From the NCBI RefSeq assembly GCF_005796205.1, contig NZ_VAHN01000008.1, positions 1 through 64,000 of the forward strand: 64,000 nt of DNA, read 5' to 3'. Shown piece after piece: positions 44,012 to 53,183 of this stretch (its first letter is position 1; every line of letters begins with the position of its first letter). Made by a program: the position numbers and the translations under genes. The stretch comes from Pseudarthrobacter sp. NamE2. Its GTDB lineage: Bacteria; Actinomycetota; Actinomycetes; Actinomycetales; Micrococcaceae. Under the pieces are notes generated by a model that was not told the origin of the DNA, searched no databases, and was given only the letters and a program-made list of their open reading frames with translations.

Positions 44012-44278
44012 ATGGGATTTATTGCATTTCTGATTCTCGGACTTATTGCTGGTGCGATCGCTAAGGCGATCCTTCCGGGCCGGCAGGGCGGCGGCTTGCT
44101 CGTCACCCTGGTTCTGGGCGTCGTGGGAGCACTCCTGGGCGGCTGGATCGGTGGAATGATCTTCGGCACCGGACTGCAGGAGTTCTTCTCGCTGCAGACC
44201 TGGCTGCTGGCCATCGGCGGTGCACTGATTGTACTGCTGGTGTACGGCATGATCGCCAAGCGCGGCGTGCGCGGCTAA
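44012..44278 (+). CDS. GlsB/YeaQ/YmgE-family stress membrane protein
   Basis: 88 residues with three hydrophobic helices. The glycine-zipper start GLIAGAIAKAILPG and the central VLGVVGALLGGWIGGMIFG are diagnostic of the transglycosylase-associated/YeaQ family. It is induced by envelope or general stress in other bacteria. The molecular role is unknown. Strong AGAGGAG site. Confidence 0.93.
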   Translation: MGFIAFLILGLIAGAIAKAILPGRQGGGLLVTLVLGVVGALLGGWIGGMIFGTGLQEFFSLQTWLLAIGGALIVLLVYGMIAKRGVRG

Positions 44279-44292
44279 CTCAGCCCGCAAGC

Positions 44293-44335
44293 CAGGAAAC
44301 CGGCCTGGGGACAGAATTCCCCGGGCCGGTTTTCC
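44293..44335 (+). terminator. Hairpin terminator after the YeaQ-type gene
   Basis: Imperfect long inverted repeat (CCGGCC-TGGGGA to TTCCCC-GGGCCGG) followed by TTTTCC, starting 14 bp after the stop. Confidence 0.65.
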
Positions 44336-44404
44336 ATATCCCCGGCCGCGCGGCTTTCCGCCGCCGCCGGAACTGGAAACCTTTCCACGGAGCAGGAGTT
44401 CATC

Positions 44405-44950
44405 ATGAAAAACAAGCTTCTTCTGGGCATTGGCATCGCCACCGGTTACGTCCTGGGATCGCGGTCCGGACGCGCAGCGTATGACAAGCTCAAAGCCCGC
44501 GCAGCGGGTATCTGGGACAGCAAGCCTGTCCAGGACAAGGTGGCTGTTGCTACGGGGGCCATCAAGGAAAAGGCGCCCGAGGTCGCGGACCAGCTGACCG
44601 AAGCAGCGCGCAGGGCAGGAACGGTTCTTGGCTCTGCCATGCACCGGGACGGCAGTTCCGGCCCGTCCGGCAACGGCAAGCCTGAAACCTCCGACGCCGC
44701 CACGTCCGCAACTACCTCCGGAACAGCCACTGCAGGTGGTTTCGGGGCTGCGGATACTTCCACCACCCCCGAGACTTCCGGGAACCTGGGTGCGGCGGGG
44801 GCCGCGGGTGGCCCGTCAACCGGCGGTGCAGGCACTTCCGGGACGTTGAGCGACGCAACCGAGCTCGGTGAGGACCACATCCCCGCTCACAGCACCCATC
44901 CGGAAACCACAAACCTGGGAACCACGGACGAGCCCGGCTCAAAGGCCTGA
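44405..44950 (+). CDS. YtxH-like protein with low-complexity tail
   Basis: 181 residues. The N-terminal hydrophobic segment LLLGIGIATGYVLGSRSGR is a typical YtxH-type membrane anchor, followed by a helical region to about 80 (YDKLKARAAGIWDS). The rest is a disordered Thr/Ser/Gly/Ala-rich tail. It lies 126 bp downstream of the YeaQ-type gene with an AGCAGGAG site. It is probably an envelope or stress protein. The function is unknown. Confidence 0.7.
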   Translation: MKNKLLLGIGIATGYVLGSRSGRAAYDKLKARAAGIWDSKPVQDKVAVATGAIKEKAPEVADQLTEAARRAGTVLGSAMHRDGSSGPSGNGKPETSDAATSATTSGTATAGGFGAADTSTTPETSGNLGAAGAAGGPSTGGAGTSGTLSDATELGEDHIPAHSTHPETTNLGTTDEPGSKA

Positions 44951-45033
44951 TTCTCGCGGCAGTGGGTGGCCATAGTGCAGGAACTGGTGTGACAAGGGTT
45001 GCTGGCTGATCTGTGCTACAACTGAATCGCCGT

Positions 45034-45071
45034 GCCGGCCGTCGCGATCCTTGGGGGACGCGACGGCCGGC
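45034..45071. terminator. Hairpin terminator
   Basis: Perfect 13-bp arms at 45034-45046 and 45059-45071 (GCCGGCCGTCGCG and complement), between the convergent YtxH-like gene and the 60-residue ORF. Confidence 0.7.
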
Positions 45072-45132
45072 AGCGTTTAAGCCTTCGGATGGCTTTCGCC
45101 TGGGGTTGCTCTTGTTGGCGGCGCCACACCAC

Positions 45133-45315
45133 CTACCGGCACACGTCCGGCCACAATTTCGGGTCGTACCCGTTGAGGCCCGGGATCTTGCGGGACTGCT
45201 GCTCTTCTTCCGGCGGGTCCTGGTCACCCTGACGCCTTGCCGGCCCAGGCGGTTTGGGCGCCTGTTGTTCCTTACCGTCTCCCCGGGCCGTCCCGGAACC
45301 TCGTTTCTCAGCCAT
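45133..45315 (-). CDS. Small Pro/Arg-rich hypothetical protein
   Basis: 60 residues, hydrophilic, with an acidic-basic mix (EKRGSGTARGDGKEQQ, then PPEEEQQSRKIPGLNGYDPKLW). It ends with a lone Cys. A good GGGGGA site lies 5 nt before the ATG, and a terminator follows its stop. No family was recognised. Coding status is moderately likely. Confidence 0.45.
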   Translation of the reverse strand: MAEKRGSGTARGDGKEQQAPKPPGPARRQGDQDPPEEEQQSRKIPGLNGYDPKLWPDVCR

Positions 45316-45507
45316 CTGATTCCCCCTACCAAAGCTGGCATGGTCCGGACCGGACCACTATGGCAACCCTAGTTTTCGGTATTCAGGCGGATATGCAGCT
45401 TCGGCTCAAGATCAGAGCAATTCTCCCGCACCGGCAAAAGTCGCCGGTTTTCCACATAGGGCTGGTGGGTGGGCGGTTTTGTCAGTGGTCTCTGGAAGAG
45501 TTGACCC

Positions 45508-47190
45508 TTGGAGGCACTTGGGGATCAGCTTGCGGAGTTCGGCGGTTCTGCTGCTCCGCTGCCGCGGTTTCCTTGGGACAGGCGCCCTTTCGGAACGTAC
45601 GACGGCGGCACGCGGCGCCGACTCCCGGCCCGCCTTCACACCGCCGTGCCAGCCGCCCCTGCTCCCGGTCCAGGTAACGCCTCCGAGCAAGCAACTCAGC
45701 CTAAACCTTCCGTCCCAGAGCCAATCGACTTTGCCGGGATTGTTGGGGTGCTTGCCGGGGCTGCTGCGGCGGCGCCGGAGGTGTTGGCCTCAGCCGGTTA
45801 TGCGGAGGCTGCGCTGTTCGCCGGGCAGGTCGAGGAACTGTCCCGGACGGTGGAGTATCTGCAGGTCCTGGCCGCCGGCGCCGTGGACCGCACCCGCACC
45901 CGGGCAATCACCGACGCAGCAGCGGCCCGGGCATGCCAGTCCCGCTACCCATCACCGGCAGGCAGGAGCCAGGTGACCGGCCGGAACGCCGACGGTGTCA
46001 AGGTCCTGAACGAAACCGACGCCAACTGGCCCGGGCCCGCCACCGCCCCTGAACGGCCCGTTATCACATCCCCGGCCGACGACGGCTGCCGCAACACCGC
46101 AGAATTCCTCCGGCTCCGGCTCCGCATCCCCGTCCGCGAAGCACGCCGCCGCCTCGTTCTCGCCGCCCAGGTCCTGCCCCGCACCACCATCACCGGCGAA
46201 CCCCTGCCCCCGGAACACGAACACCTCGCCACCGCCCTCACCCCCACCGCGGCCACCGCCGACCCCGACTTCCTCACCCGCGTCGCCCGCCGCTGGGCCG
46301 ACACCATCGACGCCGACGGCACCGAACCCACCGAAGAAACCCTCCGCCACACCCAGGGCCTGTTCATCCGCAAACCCCGCCACGGCCTGCACCACCTCGA
46401 AATCTTCGCCACCACCGCCCAATACGAATACCTCGCCACCGCCATGAACACCACCACCAACCCCCGCACCAGCAGCACTCACACCGACACCGGCAGCACC
46501 AGCCACACCGGGCCCGGCGCCTCCCCCACCCCGGACACCGAACCGGAACTGGACCGGCGCAGCCGGCCCCAACGCCAACTCGACGGCATCCTCTCCGCCG
46601 TCCAGGCAGGCCTGACCACCAACCAGCTCCCCACCACCGGCGGCAACCGACCCCACATCATCGCCACCATCAACTACTGCGACCTCTTCCCCACCACACC
46701 AGAACCAGCCGGCTCCACCGGCACCGGCACCTTCGCCTACAGCGGCCCCGTCCCCGCCACCACGCTCCGCAAAATCGCCTGCGACGCCGACATCATCCCC
46801 GCACTCCTGGGCACCCACGGCGAAATCCTCGACCTCGGCCGCAAAACCCGGCTCTTCACCACCGCCCAACGCCTCGCCCTCACCGCACGCGACCAAGGCT
46901 GCGCCTTCCCCAACTGCACCGCCCCCGCACCCTGGTGCGAAGCCCACCACATCACCTACTGGTCACACCAAGGCCCAACCAGCACCGACAACGGCGTCCT
47001 GCTCTGCAACCACCACCACCCACCACAACACCCCAACCTTCATCCCCCCACCCCACATCGACCCCACCCAAAAATCCCAACAAAACCACTACTTCAAACC
47101 CGCACCCCATCCACGCGAAAATATCGTTCACGACAGGGACCAGCCGGCCAAAGGAAGCAGCGGGCCGCTATTGAGGTCTGCTGGCACTAG
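45508..47190 (+). CDS. DUF222/HNH-endonuclease protein with frameshifted C-terminus
   Basis: 560 residues. An N-terminal DUF222 helical domain (about 70-330) precedes the HNH domain CAFPNCTAPAPWCEAHHITYW through NGVLLCNHHH (to residue 504). These proteins occur in many copies in Arthrobacter-type genomes. Just after CNHHH (nt 47020) the frame departs from the family and turns into Pro/His-rich sequence. The +1 frame from 47027 reads NTPTFIPPPHIDPTQKSQQ, the normal family end. A small out-of-frame deletion is the simplest reading. The HNH residues survive. TTG start at 45508 behind GGAAGAG. Confidence 0.8.
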   Translation: MEALGDQLAEFGGSAAPLPRFPWDRRPFGTYDGGTRRRLPARLHTAVPAAPAPGPGNASEQATQPKPSVPEPIDFAGIVGVLAGAAAAAPEVLASAGYAEAALFAGQVEELSRTVEYLQVLAAGAVDRTRTRAITDAAAARACQSRYPSPAGRSQVTGRNADGVKVLNETDANWPGPATAPERPVITSPADDGCRNTAEFLRLRLRIPVREARRRLVLAAQVLPRTTITGEPLPPEHEHLATALTPTAATADPDFLTRVARRWADTIDADGTEPTEETLRHTQGLFIRKPRHGLHHLEIFATTAQYEYLATAMNTTTNPRTSSTHTDTGSTSHTGPGASPTPDTEPELDRRSRPQRQLDGILSAVQAGLTTNQLPTTGGNRPHIIATINYCDLFPTTPEPAGSTGTGTFAYSGPVPATTLRKIACDADIIPALLGTHGEILDLGRKTRLFTTAQRLALTARDQGCAFPNCTAPAPWCEAHHITYWSHQGPTSTDNGVLLCNHHHPPQHPNLHPPTPHRPHPKIPTKPLLQTRTPSTRKYRSRQGPAGQRKQRAAIEVCWH

Positions 47191-48005
47191 CCCCGTCCGG
47201 CGCCCACCACCGCAGTGCCGTCCAGTTCCTCCGAGCGGACGATCCTGGCGGCGAAACCGGCAGCCGAAAGGATTGATGCCGTCCCGGCAGCCTGTTGCTC
47301 ACTTGTCTCGATGAGCACATGGCCTGCCGGACTAAGCCACCTACCTGCGGAAGCAGCGACCCGTCGGTGGACATCAAGGCCGTCGGCACCGCCGTCAAGG
47401 GATATCCGCGGTTCATGAAGCCGGGCTTCCGGCGGCATGGTCCTGATCGCATCGGTGGGAACATATGGGGCGTTGACGGCGAGCACTTCAATCCTCCCCA
47501 GAAGCGAAAGCGGAAGGGCCTGGAACAGGTCACCCTCGTGTACACGACCGCCCAAGTGCTCCAGGTTCCGCCGGGCACAGTTGACGGCGGCGGGGTCGAT
47601 GTCGGCAGCGTGGAGCTCGAGCCCCGGGTGGGTGGCAAGGAGTGCGGCACCGACTGCCCCGGTTCCGCAGCAGAGATCAACCGCCAGCGGGCGAAGCGGG
47701 GCGCCGGAAAAGGTCAGAATGCGATCGGCTTCCGCTACCAGGAGTTCGGTCCGCCGACGCGGCACAAAGACTCCGGGATCCACCGCTATGCGTAGTCCTG
47801 CGAACCCAGCCCAGCCCAGCACGTACTCAAGCGGTACACCGGCAGAACGCCGCTCCACATAGCGGGCCAGCTCAGCAGCTCCTCCGGACTCGTTCAACAG
47901 GAGCTGCGCTTCCTCCTCCGCAAAGACGCACCCGGCCTTCCGCAACGCAAAAACGACGCCGGCAAAAGCCGGGAGATCTGGAAGTGATTCAGCAGCAGCG
48001 GGCAT
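47187..48005 (-). CDS. PrmC-related putative protein N5-glutamine methyltransferase
   Basis: 272 residues. Motif I is AVDLCCGTGAVGAAL. PLEYVLGWAGFAGLRIAVDPGVFVPRRRTELLV is the HemK/PrmC N-terminal linker split over its two conserved stretches. The catalytic NPPY tetrapeptide appears as NAPYVPT. This Ala variant and the length fit the PrmC-related branch that accompanies, but is distinct from, the release-factor methylase. Its target is uncertain. It ends 4 bp inside the DUF222 frame. Confidence 0.87.
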   Translation of the reverse strand: MPAAAESLPDLPAFAGVVFALRKAGCVFAEEEAQLLLNESGGAAELARYVERRSAGVPLEYVLGWAGFAGLRIAVDPGVFVPRRRTELLVAEADRILTFSGAPLRPLAVDLCCGTGAVGAALLATHPGLELHAADIDPAAVNCARRNLEHLGGRVHEGDLFQALPLSLLGRIEVLAVNAPYVPTDAIRTMPPEARLHEPRISLDGGADGLDVHRRVAASAGRWLSPAGHVLIETSEQQAAGTASILSAAGFAARIVRSEELDGTAVVGAGRG

Positions 48006-48112
48006 GGCACCCCTTTCGGTGGGCCGGTGAACACATCAGCGGGACTCAAAATGATGCTAACCGAGGCCGTGCTGCCACCGAAGGGCAGGGGTTTCTTTGG
48101 CAGGATGGACCC

Positions 48113-49159
48113 ATGACCTCAGGCACCAGCGACACCATCATTTGGACCGGCACCTACACTCCTGACGGAGGTGGCCGGGCTGAAGGCATCGGCGCCCTCC
48201 GTGAGCACCAGGACGGGAGCCTTGAATGGCTTGGCACGGCGGTGACGGCCCAGTCGCCGTCGTTCGTTGCCGTCCACCCGAGCCTGCCCGTTGTGTATGC
48301 GGTAGCGGAACAACGGAAGATGGTGCAGGCTTACCGCCGCACCGGGGCTTTCGGCTTGGAGCCGCAGGGCGCATCGCAGGCCGCGGGCGAAGCAACCTGC
48401 CATGTTGCGGTTGACCCGCAGGGGCGCTTCGTCACTGCCGCCTGTTGGGGTGACGGCCAGGTCCTGCTCTATGAGTTGGATTCCGACGGCGGGATGACCG
48501 GGCGGCTTCCCGCCCCACCGTCGGTTGACCCGCACGCCAGCCTCTCTCCTGGCGAGCCGAGGCAAAGCAGGGCGCACGCAAGCCTGATGCTTCAGGACGG
48601 CCGCATCATGACCACCGACCTGGGCCATGACATCCTGCGCATTTGGAACTATGAGCCAGGCACCGGCCTGGTGGCCGATCACGAGGTTGCTTTGCCATAC
48701 GGCAGCGGACCCCGCCACCTGGTGCAGCACCCAAACGGGAACGTGTTTGTGGTCTCGGAGTACTCGGTGGAAGTCTTCATCGTGCGGCCGGAAGCGGGAA
48801 CTTTCGAGTTGGTGTTCCGCGGCCCGGCAACATCCGGAGGCAGCCAGTCCGGCGATTCGGCTGCCGAAATCTGCCTCAGCCAGGACGGACGGTTCGCCTA
48901 TGTCGGCGTCCGGGGCTCCAACATCGTCAGCACCCTCGAGGTGAATGGCGGCGGTACCGAACTCCTGCCGGTCCTGGATGTCGCCAGCGGCGGTGACTGG
49001 CCGCGCCACCACCTGGTCCGGGGAAACTGGCTTCACGTGGCCCATGAACGGTCAGACAACGTGGCCACCTTCGCATTGGACACCGTCACAGGCCTGCCCG
49101 GTGCCGTAATCCACGATGTCACAACCCCCTCCCCCACCGCACTCGTCCCCGAGCGGTAG
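48113..49159 (+). CDS. Lactonase-family seven-bladed beta-propeller protein
   Basis: 348 residues from ATG at 48113, with AGGA 7 nt upstream. The longer frame lies opposite the PrmC-type gene. IIWTGTYTPDGGGRAEGI at the start, FVAVHPSLPVVYAV, FVTAACWGDGQV, GSGPRHLVQHPNG and GDWPRHHLVRGNWLHVAHE mark successive blades of the 6-phosphogluconolactonase-like (Lactonase) family. It may hydrolyse 6-phosphogluconolactone or another sugar lactone. It has no signal peptide. Confidence 0.88.
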   Translation: MTSGTSDTIIWTGTYTPDGGGRAEGIGALREHQDGSLEWLGTAVTAQSPSFVAVHPSLPVVYAVAEQRKMVQAYRRTGAFGLEPQGASQAAGEATCHVAVDPQGRFVTAACWGDGQVLLYELDSDGGMTGRLPAPPSVDPHASLSPGEPRQSRAHASLMLQDGRIMTTDLGHDILRIWNYEPGTGLVADHEVALPYGSGPRHLVQHPNGNVFVVSEYSVEVFIVRPEAGTFELVFRGPATSGGSQSGDSAAEICLSQDGRFAYVGVRGSNIVSTLEVNGGGTELLPVLDVASGGDWPRHHLVRGNWLHVAHERSDNVATFALDTVTGLPGAVIHDVTTPSPTALVPER

Positions 49160-49214
49160 CCACCGCAACACACCTTCCTGCTGAGGGCTTTTCCTAAACG
49201 CTGGAGTTATCGCA

Positions 49215-49228
49215 TGCAAGCGCTTACA
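49215..49228. promoter_or_regulatory. LacI-family operator TGCAAGCGCTTACA
   Basis: A 14-bp near-palindrome (one pair mismatched) that differs at one base from the perfect site at 5003-5016. It lies 112 bp upstream of the alpha-amylase start, where a repressor could block or overlap the promoter. Confidence 0.7.
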
Positions 49229-49339
49229 GTGTGATGTGGTTCACGGCGGCTTAGTGTCCGTGAACCGCATCCGTGCCGTTCGCCGTAACCCAACGGCAAA
49301 CCTGTACAGCAGCGCCGCTCACCAGGAAGGTCTCACGCC

Positions 49340-52300
49340 TTGTTACCCAGCACCCCTGCCAGCGCATACCCGCGCCATCCATCGCCAGCCCCGAAAACAT
49401 CCCGACAACCCAAAGCGCCCGCTGCCCGGGCGGGCACCATGTGCCGCCGGAGCGCGGCAAGCCTGGTGGCAGCCGCCGTCGCGGTGTCCGCCGCCGTGCT
49501 CCCGGCCGATGCCGCCCCGGGCCCCAAGGAGGACCCCGGCGCCGCGAGCGCCTTCCATTCGCTCCGCGCCCCGGTCACCGACGAAAACTTCTACTTCGTT
49601 ATGGCGGACCGGTTCAGCAACGGCAGCAAGGCCAACGACCAGGGCGGACTGGGCTCCGACCCCATGGTCTCCGGTTTCGACCCCACGAAGAAGGGTTTCT
49701 ACAACGGCGGCGATCTGGCCGGCCTGCTGGACAAGCTGGACTACATCCAGGGCTTGGGTACTACCTCCATCTGGCTCACGCCAAGCTTCAAGAACAAAGC
49801 GGTCCAGCCGGAAGACAAGTCGGCCGGCTACCACGGCTACTGGATCACGGACTTCACGCAGATCGACCCTCACCTCGGCAGCAATGACGAGCTGAAAGCC
49901 CTGATCGATGCCGCTCACGCCCGCGGCATGAAGGTCTACTTCGACATCATCACCAACCACACCGCGGACGTCATCGGCTACCAGGACGGCGCACGCAAGG
50001 GATATGCGTCCAAGGACGCCGTGCCCTACCAGGACGCTGCCGGCAACGTCTTCGATGACCGCGACTATGCAGGCACAGGCAGCTTCCCTGCCCTCGACGT
50101 CGCCACATCCTTCCCCTACGTGCCCGTGCTGGACGAGAGCGAAAAGGACCTGAAAGTCCCGGCGTGGCTGAACGACCCCACCCTCTACCACAACAGGGGC
50201 GACACAACCTTCGCGGGCGAGGACGCTTACTACGGCGACTTCTTCGGCCTCGACGACCTCTTCACCGAGCACCCCACGGTGGTGGACGGCATGAAGGAGA
50301 TCTACAAGACCTGGATTGGCGACTTTGGTGTGGACGGCTTCCGGATCGACACCATGAAGCACGTGAACAACGAGTTCTGGCAGGAATTCGGCCCTGACGT
50401 CCTGAACTATGCCAAGGAACAGGGCAAGGACGAGTTCTTTATGTTCGGCGAGGTGTTCGACACCACCAAGAGCTTCACCTCGCAGTTCACCACCCGGAAC
50501 CAGATGCAGGCGGTGCTGGACTTCCCGTTCCAGGACGCCGCCCGCAGCTTCGCGTCAAGGGGCCAGGACACCCGCACCCTGGAGACCTTCTTCGCCGGTG
50601 ACGACTGGTACACGGATGCCGACTCCAACGTCTACCAGCTTCCCACGTTCCTGGGCAACCACGATATGGGCCGCATCGGCAGCTTCATCGCAGCTGACAA
50701 CCCGGGCTCAACGGACGCCGAACAGATGGCCCGGGACCGGCTGGCCCACGAGCTGATGTACTTCTCCCGCGGCAACCCCGTGATCTACTACGGCGACGAG
50801 CAGGGCTTCACGGGCCCCGGCGGCGACCAGGATGCCCGGCAGACCCTCTTCGCCAGCCAGGTTCCCGAATACCTCGACGACGACCTGCTGGGAACAGACG
50901 CGACGCATGCCACGGACAACTTCAACACCAGCCACCCGCTGTATGCCAGGATCAGCGAACTGGCGAAGATCACCAAGGAACATCCCGCCCTGGGCAATGG
51001 GGCCCACCAGCACCGTTACGCCTCCGAGGGCGCCGGCATCTACGCCTTCTCCCGCACGGATGCCAAGGACCAGCGCGAGTACGTAGTGGCGCTGAACAAC
51101 AGCGAACAGGCGCAGACGGCAGAAATTCCCACCTACATCGGCAAGCGCAACTACACCAGGGTCTACGGTGACGCGGCTGCCGAAGTTAAGACCTCGGCAG
51201 ACGGCAAGCTGGCCGTGACGGTGCCGCCGCTGTCCGCCGTCGTCTACCAGTCCTCTGGCCGGATCCCGCACTCCAAGGCCGCGCCCGCCGTCGTGCTCCA
51301 GGAACCTGCCGCGGCATCCGGCGACAACGGCCGCCTGAAGGTGACGGCCGACGTCGACGGGGCCTCGTTCTATGAGGTCACCTTCGAAGCAAAGCAGGCA
51401 GGCGGGAACTGGCAGGCCATCGGCACGGACGACACCGCCCCGTACCGGGTGTTCCACGACGTGGCTGCCCTGGACGCCGGCACTCCGGTGGAATACCGCG
51501 CCACCGTCCTGGACAACGGTGGCCACACCGCCACGAGCCCGGCCCGCACGGCGGCGGTCCCCGCACCGCTCCTCACCCTGCAGAAGCCGGAAGAAGGCAG
51601 CGGCGTCCGGGGCACGGTGGAACTCAGTGCCACCGCCGATCCGGAAAAAGCCAGCTTCCAGGTGGCGTTCGAACGCAGCGTGGACAACGGGGACTGGACG
51701 GCAGTGGGCTCCGATGATTCCTCCCCCGTGTACTCGGTCAAGGATGACGTGTCCGCGTTCGCGGACGGCACGCAGATCCGCTACCGGGCGACCATGACCG
51801 GTCCCGGGTTCACCGTCGCCAGCAATATCCGCACAGTCAGGGTCGGCGACGCGCTGCAGCCGGACTCGGTGACGGTGGCGGGTTCCCTGAACCAGGCCAT
51901 GGGGTGCGCCGAACCCTGGCAGCCGTCCTGTAAGCAGGCGATGATGACGCTGGACCCGGCCGACAGGATCTGGCGGCTGACGGTGGACCTTCCGGCTGGC
52001 CAGTACGAGTACAAGGCAGCGCTCAACGGCAGCTGGGACGAAAACTACGGCAAGGACGGCCAGTTCAACGGGCAGAACATCGTCCTCGGCCACCCCGGCG
52101 GTCCGGTGACGTTCCGCTACGACAACAGCACCCACGTGATCACCGCCGGATACGCATCCCAGCAGCCCGGCGCGGTGTCCGTGCCGGGAAGCCTGAACAG
52201 CGAACTCGGCTGCTCCGGCGACTGGGAACCGGCCTGCGACCAGGCCCAGCTCGCCCTGGACCCGGCAGACCTGGTGTGGAAGCTGACCGTCTCCGACCTG

Positions 52301-52462
52301 CCGGCCGGCAGCTACGAGTTCAAGGCGGCGCTGAACCGCTCCTGGGACGTCAGCTACGGTGCGGGCGGAGCAAGCCCGGGTGCCAACATCATGCTGGAGC
52401 ACGACGGCGGCCCGGTCACCTTCCGCTACGACCACGCCAACCACATGATCACCGCGGGCTGA
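49340..52462 (+). CDS. Secreted multidomain alpha-amylase (GH13) with two X25-type modules
   Basis: 1040 residues. TTG at 49340 has AGGAAGG upstream and gives a long n-region. An internal ATG at 49439 (MCRRSAASLVAAAVAVSAA) would give a normal signal peptide. The GH13 barrel (about 75-640) has the expected nucleophile D337 in DGFRIDTMKH, general acid E371 in FGEVF and D442 in FLGNHDMGR. Two Ig/FN3-like repeats (about 648-838) follow. Two tandem X25-type modules come last (about 842-1040, each with AGSLNQ/PGSLNS, CxxxW and YEYKAALNGSWDENYG-like cores). It degrades starch outside the cell. Operator at 49215. Confidence 0.93.
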   Translation: MLPSTPASAYPRHPSPAPKTSRQPKAPAARAGTMCRRSAASLVAAAVAVSAAVLPADAAPGPKEDPGAASAFHSLRAPVTDENFYFVMADRFSNGSKANDQGGLGSDPMVSGFDPTKKGFYNGGDLAGLLDKLDYIQGLGTTSIWLTPSFKNKAVQPEDKSAGYHGYWITDFTQIDPHLGSNDELKALIDAAHARGMKVYFDIITNHTADVIGYQDGARKGYASKDAVPYQDAAGNVFDDRDYAGTGSFPALDVATSFPYVPVLDESEKDLKVPAWLNDPTLYHNRGDTTFAGEDAYYGDFFGLDDLFTEHPTVVDGMKEIYKTWIGDFGVDGFRIDTMKHVNNEFWQEFGPDVLNYAKEQGKDEFFMFGEVFDTTKSFTSQFTTRNQMQAVLDFPFQDAARSFASRGQDTRTLETFFAGDDWYTDADSNVYQLPTFLGNHDMGRIGSFIAADNPGSTDAEQMARDRLAHELMYFSRGNPVIYYGDEQGFTGPGGDQDARQTLFASQVPEYLDDDLLGTDATHATDNFNTSHPLYARISELAKITKEHPALGNGAHQHRYASEGAGIYAFSRTDAKDQREYVVALNNSEQAQTAEIPTYIGKRNYTRVYGDAAAEVKTSADGKLAVTVPPLSAVVYQSSGRIPHSKAAPAVVLQEPAAASGDNGRLKVTADVDGASFYEVTFEAKQAGGNWQAIGTDDTAPYRVFHDVAALDAGTPVEYRATVLDNGGHTATSPARTAAVPAPLLTLQKPEEGSGVRGTVELSATADPEKASFQVAFERSVDNGDWTAVGSDDSSPVYSVKDDVSAFADGTQIRYRATMTGPGFTVASNIRTVRVGDALQPDSVTVAGSLNQAMGCAEPWQPSCKQAMMTLDPADRIWRLTVDLPAGQYEYKAALNGSWDENYGKDGQFNGQNIVLGHPGGPVTFRYDNSTHVITAGYASQQPGAVSVPGSLNSELGCSGDWEPACDQAQLALDPADLVWKLTVSDLPAGSYEFKAALNRSWDVSYGAGGASPGANIMLEHDGGPVTFRYDHANHMITAG

Positions 52463-52492
52463 CAACTCCGGCTACACATTCCTGACGGGTAA

Positions 52493-52528
52493 AACTGCGG
52501 GCCCACCCTCCGGGGCGGGTCCGCAGTT
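52493..52528 (+). terminator. Hairpin terminator after the amylase
   Basis: ACTGCGG-GCCCACCC pairs with GGGCGGGT-CCGCAGT across a short loop with one mismatch, 31 bp after the stop, followed by TTCTGTTT. Confidence 0.7.
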
Positions 52529-52608
52529 CTGTTTCAGCAGGTGAAACAGTTCGTCCGCCATGCCTCCTCACTATCGGGCATTTGACTTACGCGAGCCCGT
52601 CGCTGTCC

Positions 52609-53169
52609 CTATCCGTCCGGTGTGATGTCGAACATCTTTTTTACACCGCGGTCTGGCTCACTCAGTGTTCGGCCGCCACGGTATTCGTAAGTGGAATCAC
52701 CACTGTGAAGGGCTACGTGGTGAACCTTTTCAGGAGTAGGCGGTGCCGGCCATACCAGGAGTAGGTGTTCCTCCGTTGACTCCAGGGAAATGGTGTTGAA
52801 TTCGGACAACCGGCCGCGCGCCAAACAGCGAACCCTGTACCAGCCTGGACCGGCTGTACTGAGTTCCGGCAGCGAAGGAGTCTCGTTGAACCCATCCACG
52901 GCCAGCTGTCCTTTCGGGGCATAAATCGAGATGTCGACGGCCTCCTCCCAGCCATCGAGGGAGAACTCTGGCTCGGAGTCCAGCAACGACACGCCGACGG
53001 TGATGAAACCGGTATCAGTGCCGGTGAGGATGACCGCCCCGGCATCCAAGGGACATACGAGGCCGTCGCAGTCCTTCAGCTGCTGTGGGGAGGGAATCGT
53101 TGGAATGTTGTCGTCAACCAGACGGTAGCTGCTATAGCTGACATCTACCCTGTCGGTGGTCACTGTCAT
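52609..53169 (-). CDS. Hypothetical protein, unrecognised
   Basis: 186 residues, acidic and soluble, with predicted beta-strands throughout (AVILTGTDTGFITVGVSLLD; GWYRVRCLARG). No signal, membrane segment or known motif was seen. Its base composition is visibly lower in GC than the neighbours and it sits between the amylase and MalQ genes, next to a broken gene. Acquisition by transfer is plausible. It may be an immunity-like or cargo orphan, but nothing supports a specific role. Confidence 0.65.
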   Translation of the reverse strand: MTVTTDRVDVSYSSYRLVDDNIPTIPSPQQLKDCDGLVCPLDAGAVILTGTDTGFITVGVSLLDSEPEFSLDGWEEAVDISIYAPKGQLAVDGFNETPSLPELSTAGPGWYRVRCLARGRLSEFNTISLESTEEHLLLVWPAPPTPEKVHHVALHSGDSTYEYRGGRTLSEPDRGVKKMFDITPDG

Positions 53170-53183
53170 CCTGGGCCCCTCGA

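Noticed and set aside
45237..45677. 146-residue frame before the DUF222 gene
   Set aside because: Opposite the 60-residue ORF and out of frame with DUF222. No features.
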